Below, piece after piece: positions 16,840 to 23,878 of a DNA stretch of 23,878 nucleotides (the stretch's first letter is position 1; each line of letters begins with the position of its first letter). The stretch covers positions 1-23,878 of the forward strand of contig BBXU01001969.1 in the NCBI GenBank assembly GCA_001598975.1. Reading direction: 5' to 3'. The notes beneath the pieces were generated by a model. The model was given only the letters and a program-made list of their open reading frames with translations, did no database searches and was not told where the DNA came from. Source of the stretch: Parachlorella kessleri (taxonomy: Eukaryota > Chlorophyta > Trebouxiophyceae > Chlorellales > Chlorellaceae). Made by a program: the position numbers and the translations under genes.

Positions 16840-17500
16840 GACCTGCTACCGCCATGTGGCAAACCCGAAGCCAAAGCAGTGAAGTTGCACTTCCAGGTCT
16901 GGGGTAAGCTGCACAACAGGATGCTTGTAACAGGCCCATAAACCACAAGTGACAGAACGGACCCTACACCCCGCTTGTTGGCATTTTAGCTTGACAGCTC
17001 CTTGCAATTCAGAGGTTGCCGGCTGGCCGCAGCGCAGCCTCTTGGGTCCTTACCAACCCCAGTACTTCAGTACGCAAGCTACCGCTGCCAAAGCTACCGC
17101 TGGTGCAAAGTTGGTTAAGACATGCTAGAATTACGCATGCCATGCATGCGGTACGACCGTGGGGTGCAAAGCTCAAGCTCAACCACAAACAACCACAACA
17201 AAGCCGAAGTTTTGCTGTCCAGACCGTTGAGGCGTAAGGAGGTAACCCCTAAGAACCGGCGCAGGTACTACCCTAAGTCAGGTGTCAACTGGTCAGGCTG
17301 CAGGTGCAAAAGGCAGCCCGGAAATGCATGCAACCAGGAAGGAGTGTCTGACTATCTACCGAGACTGCAATTGCAGAGGGGGTGAAAGGCAAACAAATGA
17401 TACCTCCGGGCCAGAGCGGAATGCTTAGGGGGACGGGAAGTGTGCCGAATTGGGGTCCCAGCGGTAAGGGGCGCAGATTCCAAAGCCCACTGGGCAAAGG
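16840..17500. other. Unassigned spacer
   Basis: No convincing coding sequence. The stretch 17080-17110 (ACCGCTGGTGCAA) resembles 6525-6545 in fossil A, so fossil B may extend to here. Confidence 0.4.
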
Positions 17501-17506
17501 TAGAAG

Positions 17507-18620
17507 TCAAACGTTGCCTGCACGAACCGGACGAGATAAGTTACTGCTTAAGTTTAATAATGTTTCTGTGAGGGCTCCAAGGTCAGCATATGTGCTGATC
17601 AACATGGCAACATGGCAGTCCCGGCAACTTCCCCTGTGCCCTTGGAGCCTGCTCTTGGCCAACATCCTGGCTATGCTTACATTGTAGTCGAAGGGTATGG
17701 GCTGGAAGGGAGAGTTTGATCCCGCAAGGCTGACAAAGGCATTCACGAAAATATCAGGTTTATCGTCTGCTATGAAGACTCCAAGGAACACCTGTACGGC
17801 AGTGGTGGGCGAGCGCTGCATCATTAACCCAATCGGGATTTAAATCTGAGCAGACTCGGCTAGCATTAATATGTGCGGTGCTGGGTCACAGGCTGCCTTG
17901 CGGATTTCTCTATCTCTATACTAGCAGGCAACCATCACGGGTATGCCTGCCATGGGCAGGCAAACGCAACATAACTGATCTTCAGGACCACGAGGGCCAG
18001 ACATTAACACAGCGCCTTCTGGAGTCCCTGGTGTGGAGGCTGCTGGACTTACACGTGACAACTCATCAAGGGTGAGGTCTGGTGCCAGCTGTGCAGTTAG
18101 AGACACCCTCCGGTAGTCGCTCTGGGTCCCAGGTGCAGGGTCATTGCAGACCACACTCATGCTGGCCACGCTGGTAGGTACTCCAGACAGCAACTCGCCT
18201 GCCGCCAGCAACTGCTTAAAGGCCTGGCGCCAAGCTGTGATAGGCGCCTGGGTCTGTTTAGGGCCGGACGCCTGCCAGAAGTCGCGGCAGGTTGCACCGC
18301 CACCGGAGAAGGCATAGTCTAGACGGAGACTGCGAGGCCTGCAGGAAGCTCACGTCCCGCCCCTCGCACAATGTGTTTGTCCACGGTGGAACCCATGTGG
18401 GAAGGGAGAGCAGATTAAGTGGCAGGACGGGTACATAAGGCACCATGAACAGGACTGGGGCAGAAAACGACAGTGCAACGTTTGTTGCCACGAGCTGAAG
18501 GAGCGACAGCGCCAGGTTGACGCATCCTCACTAAGGCTCAAGGTCTGATGTCTTCCGGCAAACCTATGCCTGCCCCTAATGACGAGGACTTTCTTGTAGG
18601 CTGGATCCCACACTCACTTG
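17507..18620 (-). mobile_element. LINE fossil C, antisense, internally deleted
   Basis: Minus-strand order: a linker between endonuclease and RT with CRDFWQASGPKQTQAP, AWRQAFKQLLAAGELLSG and LAPDLTLDEL (about 18000-18300). Then RT domain 4 type (LAGSNSPFQPIPFDYN, near 17690-17740) and a damaged catalytic box (STYADLGALTETLLNLSS, near 17545-17600, where ADD would be expected). The RT part N-terminal to domain 4 is missing. Frame changes occur between pieces. The domain-4 block aligns with that of fossil D (20925-21010). Confidence 0.65.
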
Positions 18621-18639
18621 GCAAAGGCTGCTTCCGCTT

Positions 18640-19600
18640 TCATGCCAGAAGACTGTGGCTCAGCCAATGCTGGTGGCGGTTTGTGTCGACCACCCTGAGC
18701 GTGCCCTGCACCAAGGGACCAGGTGCACTGCCAGGTTCCCATGGCACACGCAGCAACGGCTGTAGGCAGGGACAAGCAAATTGAAGCCAAGCGAGCCAGA
18801 ACACTTGCCGAGTAGGGGCGGCTTGCAGTATACGCGTGAGAGGCTGAACAGAGGCAACATTGCCAGCCTGCAGTACCTTCTTAGACAGGGTTCTACGGAG
18901 TCCCCTGGGACATCTCCTATCGGGTGTGTCGTACAAGCCACGGGTGGTCCCTGGAGCCGGATACGCAGGCTTAGCCTTACCGCAGAGCGCCAACATTGTA
19001 GCTAGGAGGAAGACCAAGTCCACAGGGGTCCTCAAGGGGGACGATGACATCCTGCAACATCATATACTTCCTCTCACGCTCTACTGCGGCTGCACCTTGA
19101 CGATCTCCTAAGCGACCCTAGAGCAAGCAAGGAGAAGTGAGCTCTGCACACCAACCGTTCACCTTCACCCTAATGCTCCAGGAAGACGGAGCATGCAACC
19201 TACGATGTCACTGTCTCAGTTTTGAGAAGGGGTCTACTGAACTTCTTGTCCGCAAGCAAGCTTTGGCCGGCGCGGTACTGGGTGACAAGGCAAGTGCGGA
19301 GCGCTCAGCATGGTTGACACGCCTTGACAGCACCGGCATACAGCATGGTGTTCAGCCTGCCGGCACCCAGTGCCAATTCTTCGTGGTGTTCACATCTGAT
19401 CAACGCATGCGACACTTTTCAGTACTTTTTTTTACCACTGCACTGCCCTTCTGGCCGGCGCCCTTCTGGCGCCCTGGTAAATGCTGAGCTGGCCTTGTGC
19501 TTGAAAATGGTGGCCGTGGCAACAACACGCAGGTTCGACGCAAATGCAGCTACTCGAGGTTTCTACGGCACATCACATCCATGTGTCATGGCAGAGGGTG
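18640..19600. other. Unassigned; longest open frame 19137-19487 (+) not supported
   Basis: Several frames of 70-136 codons are open on both strands, as expected at this GC content, with no recognisable domain or splice-consistent chain. The interval may include the 5' part of LINE fossil C on the minus strand, but I saw no endonuclease motif. CTTCTGG(CC)GGCGCCC occurs twice at 19449-19475. Confidence 0.35.
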
Positions 19601-19605
19601 ACAGC

Positions 19606-19633
19606 ATGTGACTGTTTCATGAAACAGTCACAT
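19606..19633. repeat. Perfect 28-bp palindrome
   Basis: Arm ATGTGACTGTTTCA followed directly by its exact complement, no spacer. Non-coding context. Confidence 0.92.
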
Positions 19634-19649
19634 ATGAATATGCTGGCAG

Positions 19650-20000
19650 CATCACCAACTGGTGCCCTTGGCCATACGCTGCAGCCTGCCGGTAGACCAA
19701 AACGCCAGACTAAGGCAGTGACGCTGATACATGCGCTCTTGAAGTGACACTGCCGCATCCCATGCTGCGACAAGAGCTCTCCAGGACCTTGATGCCTGCA
19801 GGGGTGCCAGCTGGCAGGGGTGAGCAGGGCTGCCTAGGTCACCTTTCTCAAGATGTTCTAGAATATGCATCGCATGTGTTGGTAGTGGCCAGACAAGGGT
19901 TGAGGAGGTGTCCGGGGGTGATTGAACTTTCGAAGGCTTTTGCAATGTCGCAAGCTGCGTTCCAATGAAGTCATTGCTGGCACTTGGCCTGCCAGGCTGT
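19650..20000 (-). mobile_element. Possible further RT relic, antisense
   Basis: One minus-strand frame near 19925-19960 contains CDIAKAFESS, resembling the [D..KAFDS] motif of RT. Flanking frames are broken and no second motif was confirmed, so this is weak. Confidence 0.25.
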
Positions 20001-20115
20001 TTAATTGATGGTTGCAGCAAGATATGTTCCTCAAATTACACAACACAGTTGAAGGCCTCCGCATCAATTGGGACCTGAAGTGGGTACTTTATTAGACCCA
20101 GCCCACCACGAATTC

Positions 20116-20141
20116 GTGGTTTGTATTCGAATACAAACCAC
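20116..20141. repeat. Perfect 26-bp palindrome
   Basis: Arm GTGGTTTGTATTC followed directly by its exact complement, no spacer. Sequence unrelated to the palindromes at 767 and 19606. Confidence 0.92.
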
Positions 20142-20780
20142 CACAGTTGCATCCCGCCAATAAGTGATTCGGCGAATGAGTCAGTACTGTTGCATGCACA
20201 TGTCCATGGAGTCAGCAAACACGGTAAAAGACTTCACAAACAAATTGGTCAGAAGCTGGATGTCATGAACAGCAAACTGCAAATCTTTCGTCATCCAGTT
20301 GGTCCAGTAGTCATGCAGTGAAGGTGGGGCCCACACCGCGCCACCAGGAAGACAGTGTTCGGTGCAAAGAACGGAACTGTTGTTCAAACACCACTTAGGA
20401 GCCAGCTTCCGCCGCACAATGCTAAAGTGAGAAATGCAGAGCCTTACTGCAAGCTGCATGCAAGTCCAGCATGTGAAGCCTCTCTATATAGACATCCGCA
20501 ACCCGCACGCTAAATAGCACCCAGCACCCTAAGGCCTCCCACCCGACTTGCAACGGAAGTGTTGGCAGTCAGGTGGTGCTGCACTTTATGAAGGAGGTGG
20601 CCTAGGTACGACCTCTTTACTTCAAGCACGGTGATGGCCTTGACTCATCTGTCACCCTCACAATATTTCCGCCGCGTTGGGGTTCCACAGATAGCGACCG
20701 CAGCCTCCCAAGCCTACCGTGCAAATTGGGAACGTACCATCCTGCATGACACAAATGGCGTCATCAGTACCAAGACACCA
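20142..20780. other. Unassigned; a 92-codon minus-strand frame at 20181-20459
   Basis: The minus frame 20459-20181 has a fairly protein-like composition (DYWTNWMTKDLQFAVHDIQL is part of it) but no recognised domain, no splice-consistent partner and no copy elsewhere in the window. It may be an exon or a transposon fragment. Confidence 0.25.
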
Positions 20781-20789
20781 CACCAAGTC

Positions 20790-21215
20790 AACCGGCTCCT
20801 GTGCAAGCCAGAGATGTGCTGCCTGCCAGATTCACACTGACATGCATTACTAGGAGCAGGTAGAAGTGCGGGGAAACTGGACTCCCTGCATAACTCCTCC
20901 AAAAGGGCACAGCCCTGCTCACCAGATAGTTGAAGTAGAGCGGGCTGAAAGGGGAGTCCACGCCTGCCCTGGCTGCAAATGTGTCGCTGAACGTTCCAGT
21001 GTTCTCTGACACGATATAGCCTTGGATGATCTGCATTGCAGTACACAAACAACCCCGATGCTATATCCCTCCCAGTTCAAACATCGCACTACTGCTACCC
21101 AACACCGGCATCTCTACCCTGCCATCTATAGAGCCACGTGGGTGCAAGGCTGGCCTGGGCAGGAGGCGGGCATGGGTTGGGGCTGTTGGGGGCAGCTGCA
21201 GGGGATCAGGCAGGG
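20790..21215 (-). mobile_element. LINE fossil D, antisense, fragment
   Basis: The minus frame contains IQGYIVSENTGTFSDTFAAR followed by AGVDSPFSPLYFNYLVSRAV, the RT domain 4/5 pattern (GVRQGDPLSPLLFN type, altered). The upstream part (21141-21215) aligns with 7092-7165 of fossil A, with about 33 of 38 identical bases at its start by hand count. Domains 1-3 are missing between them. No ADD box follows. Confidence 0.65.
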
Positions 21216-21242
21216 GTGGGTTGGCTGTTGCTGCCAGCTACA

Positions 21243-21275
21243 GATGCAGCAGCAGCTCCAGCTCCAGCTCCGCTC
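21243..21275. repeat. CAG/CTCCAG short tandem repeat
   Basis: ATGCAGCAGCAGCTCCAGCT followed by further CCAGCTC units. Confidence 0.8.
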
Positions 21276-21299
21276 GTCGGTGGCTTACAGCTGGCGACA

Positions 21300-22430
21300 A
21301 CTCAACCAAGCACCAAAACAGCATTGAAGGGATCTCTACGGTAGCAGCATTAATGATATTTCCTCATAGCTTACCGCGGGCCTTGCATAGGCTTGGCTGG
21401 CAGCCGCCCAATCGCATTGAAATTCTACGCATGGGCTGGGACTTCCCGCCTCTGTAATACGCCCTTCCCTCAGTTTCACAGCTCTGTGCTGCCGGAAATT
21501 CTAGAATACATGAATCTGCTGTGAAGTGCCTAGGCTGCCAACTAGGGTCCCAAATGGGGTGCATGGTGTGGTGCCTCTTTTCCAACGGCGAAGTAAAGGC
21601 AGTGTCACTCAAACACAACAGCCATTTGGCCACTTGCTTCCATGCGCATGGAAGCGTGGCATGCATCCATGCCAGATGGTCCGACCTGACGGTCACAGCC
21701 CTGCTGCAGGAGGGTGTTGGACACATATCGAGTCTTGCTTGAATAAATGATCAAAATTCACCCATGCCATGCCACACAAAGCTAGGGTTCTGTCCATGCC
21801 GAAGAAGCTGACACCTCGGGCAGCTTCCCTGCAGTGTGTTGCGTTGCTTCCACAAAAGGACAGGCGCACGCCTGCTCCCGCCTGAGGCACGTGGCTGAGA
21901 TGACCTTTGCTGCCATTCTAGATCTACTACGCATTTTTCTGTGAAAGATTAACACCGTGAGCGCTCATAGCATTGCCTTTCAGAGTTTGTTCAGCTTCTT
22001 CTCTCAAGTGGTGGCTTTCCTAGGACAGGCCTATTCACAACCCACGTGCACAACCTCCACCTGACCAGCGCCAGTGCGAACCTTAGTGGCGCCGGAGCTT
22101 TCCGAGGCGTGTCGGCACCTGACGGGTCCAGCTTGCTGTCAGGCATGCCCGGAGACGTATCCCTTAAGGGAGCTTGCTGGTTTCTGCCAATGGACCATAT
22201 CCGGAGTTGAACACTAGGGTTGGCGGGAGCCACCCAACAGCAGCTGCTTGGACAGAGGTGCTGACTCGAGAGTCAGGCTGCCTTTCTATAATGCAGAAAA
22301 TATCGAAGGCCTTGGCGGGTCCTGGTAGCAGCTTCGTAGCAAGAAAACGCCCTGGCCTGTTCAAGACCGCCACGATGCTTTGCTACCCCAAACTGGTTAA
22401 TCATTTGGGAATTCCCTCTTGCCACCAACC
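21300..22430. other. 1.1 kb without a supportable gene
   Basis: It contains a perfect 20-bp palindrome (21636-21655) and GCAGCTTCCCTGCAGTGTGTTGCG at about 21821, related to 8219-8290. No coding chain or motif recognised. Confidence 0.4.
21636..21655. repeat. Perfect 20-bp palindrome
   Basis: GCTTCCATGC and its exact complement, no spacer. Confidence 0.9.
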
Positions 22431-22522
22431 AGAAAGCAGTGCAGTCATTGCATTGTGCCCCAAGGCAGCCTTGCAAAAGGCCCTTGCCTTGTTCACAAAC
22501 GCCGCGATGCCTTGCTAGTCCG
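22349..22522. repeat. Two imperfect 43-bp direct repeats, 130-bp period
   Basis: 22349-22391 and 22479-22522 share CC(C)TGGCCT/CCTTGCCT, TTGTTCA and CGATGC.TTGCTA. The second copy ends in a 26-bp near-perfect inverted repeat (22512-22537: 12-bp arms, one mismatch, AA centre). Confidence 0.6.
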
Positions 22523-23120
22523 AAATCGGACTTGCAAAGTGTTCTGGGCATTTGTCAACTTGGCCAGGACTTTTACAAGGCTGCCATGTGGCACAATTCT
22601 ATGATCGCACTACTTTCTGGCCGAGGCAGGACTGAAGCCTCCTTGTGCGACTGTCTAATGGTAGCTTGCATATACTTATTAGTTTGTAGGGCCAGCTACA
22701 TGCATGATGTCCTCGGGTAAGTGGCGGCGCTCATAACATCAGGCGCAGCAGGGGAGCCTAAGGGCGGTTCCCAATCGCTGTTGCTTCCCTCTTTGCAGGC
22801 ATGACCTGGCCGGACTCCTGCACGTGATGTGCATCCTGGTGCGGCCGGTCCTGCCATTGGAAGACACCGGTCGACAAGGTGGCCAGACTCGGCGAAGGCG
22901 CGCCTACCGCTGGAGCCGCTGCCTAATAGCTGCAGGTGCACTGGCGACCTCCTTTTGCCATGTTGGAATTGCCTCCTTTGCATACCTGCATGCTCTTCCC
23001 AGGCCGAGCTGCAAGAAGTTCCGTTCATGCGTGGCAATAAATGAGCACTGGCGTATGGCTTCCGCTCTGCTCTGCCCTGTTTTAGTCTGCATCCCATCAA
23101 CCATTCAGGTCAAAGCATGA
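22439..23120 (+). CDS. Candidate two-exon gene fragment, possibly a membrane protein
   Basis: An open frame to 22716 ends at donor GG|GTAAGT. The acceptor CTTCCCTCTTTGCAG at 22784-22798 joins it in phase to an exon 22799-23120 that ends in TGA. Across the junction the frame reads YMHDVLG then HDLAGLLHVMC. The product has hydrophobic stretches (CLMVACIYLLVC; LIAAGALATSFCHVGIASFA; MASALLCPVLVCIP) separated by an Arg-rich segment (TRRRRAYRWSR), suggesting membrane segments. No family recognised; the true start is unknown. Related sequence occurs at 8870-9040, so it may instead belong to a dispersed element. Minus-strand frames are also open here (22696-23100). Confidence 0.35.
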
Positions 23121-23501
23121 TGGTGTATTATCTTTACAGACATGTGAACATGAAGGACTGGTTCCTAGTGGTGCATGCAGGTCCCTGTGAGAGGCATGCT
23201 CACCTCATGATCGGTGGCATCAGTCCGATTCTTGGATGCCTGGGCCAACGCACGTCCAGGCCGCTGCCATGTCAAGAATCGGAACAGGATGGTGATCAGC
23301 AAGTGGGCGATGCTTAAGTGTGGTGGAAGCTTGCAACTGCCTGCTTTAAAGTGCGCTGGCGATAGGCTTTGTAATGCACACTTGCTTTGTAAAGCGCGTG
23401 TTGGCAGCGCAGCTGTGCCGCAGTTATGACTTCATGGCCCCGACTTTTTGAAAGACTCCATTCCAGGGAGACCTTCAGTAAAGCTGAAGTTGATTGTAAC
23501 C

Positions 23502-23533
23502 CCGCATCAGTACCTAATTTGGTACTGATGCGG
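23502..23533. repeat. 13-bp perfect inverted repeat with 6-bp loop
   Basis: CCGCATCAGTACC and its exact complement around TAATTT. It lies 16 bases before a TATATAAG box. Confidence 0.92.
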
Positions 23534-23548
23534 ACCATGTTTGCCTGT

Positions 23549-23556
23549 TATATAAG
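23549..23556 (+). promoter_or_regulatory. Possible TATA box (TATATAAG)
   Basis: TATATAAG is followed about 12 bases later by an ATG (23566) opening a 20-codon frame that contains a CTTGCAG acceptor-like site. There is no confirmed transcript, so this is a weak call. Confidence 0.25.
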
Positions 23557-23559
23557 CGT

Positions 23560-23878
23560 GTCCCCATGGCTGCCTTGAATGCCAATCTCTGCCTTTGTTC
23601 CATCGTTTACCTTGCAGGGTTAATCTAGGCTCCACTAGCCAGAGGCTGCCTGCACAGGTCAGCTCTCGTTCGTCCGGCAACGGATTGAACGCAGTCCATG
23701 CAGCGGAAGGCGCTGATCCGCTCCCTCATAACAGTAGCTATACAGTTCAGGGTCATTAACTGGAGGCGCTTGATAGAGTTTTTGCTGCTTGATGGTGCAG
23801 GTTGAGGTACCTGTAGGCCAGGGCAACTCGGCTTCCTCATGATTTATCCCGTACTGCGGTGGTGGTGGCATCTCTGGT
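23560..23878. other. Unassigned right edge
   Basis: Two overlapping minus-strand frames (23625-23840 and 23659-23871) are open to near the window edge. Neither shows a recognisable domain, so the stretch cannot be assigned. Confidence 0.3.

Noticed and set aside
19137..19487. 116-codon plus-strand frame
   Set aside because: Begins with GTG rather than ATG, no recognisable domain, and no splice-consistent neighbours; length is within what chance gives at this base composition.
1..23878. CRISPR arrays, rRNA genes, LTR pairs or bacterial operon signals
   Set aside because: No regularly spaced repeats, rRNA-like blocks, long terminal direct repeats or Shine-Dalgarno-led gene strings were seen.

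Overview
The window looks like nuclear DNA of a green alga, probably a chlorophyte of the Chlamydomonas/Volvox kind. It has moderate-to-high GC, small exons (about 110-200 nt) separated by GT..TGCAG introns of a few hundred bases, and a TGTAA polyadenylation-type signal at the same place behind two gene copies. It also holds decayed non-LTR retrotransposons and a short element with a tRNA-like B box. No bacterial operon, rRNA, CRISPR array or intact tRNA gene was seen. The organism assignment is inference; no species is claimed.

The main content is a tandem (segmental) duplication of an intron-rich gene of unrecognised family, both copies on the + strand. Copy 1 (111-4185) enters from the left edge. 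Copy 2 (10074-15623) is longer in the window because three more upstream exons are visible. The twelve copy-2 exons join in one open frame of 589 codons plus stop, with every intron phase matching. Paired exons have identical or nearly identical lengths (121/121, 116/116, 196/196, 155/158, 136/136, 158/158 nt). By hand count the protein identity is about 72% in one exon and 57% in another. The duplication runs past the stop codons into a shared 3' flank and a shared antisense LINE remnant.

Copy 1 appears to be a decaying pseudogene. A 333-bp SINE-like element with an 11-bp target-site duplication sits in one exon. A 125-bp element with an 8-bp duplication sits in the last coding exon. A 1-nt deletion near 3540 causes a frameshift and a stop, the coiled-coil exon survives only as a relic, and one donor has become GC. 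Copy 2 keeps the empty site for both insertions.

Layout: 1-68 AT-rich microsatellite; 111-4185 copy 1; about 4440-5110 shared 3' flank; about 5110-7170 antisense LINE fossil A; 7170-10073 mostly unassigned repeats and relics; 10074-15623 copy 2; 15690-16000 shared 3' flank; 16070-16830 LINE fossil B; 17507-18620 LINE fossil C; 19650-20460 unassigned, perhaps RT relic; 20790-21215 LINE fossil D; 22439-23120 a possible two-exon membrane-protein fragment; and the rest unassigned. Several long perfect palindromes of unrelated sequence are scattered through the non-coding DNA and are statistically unexpected.
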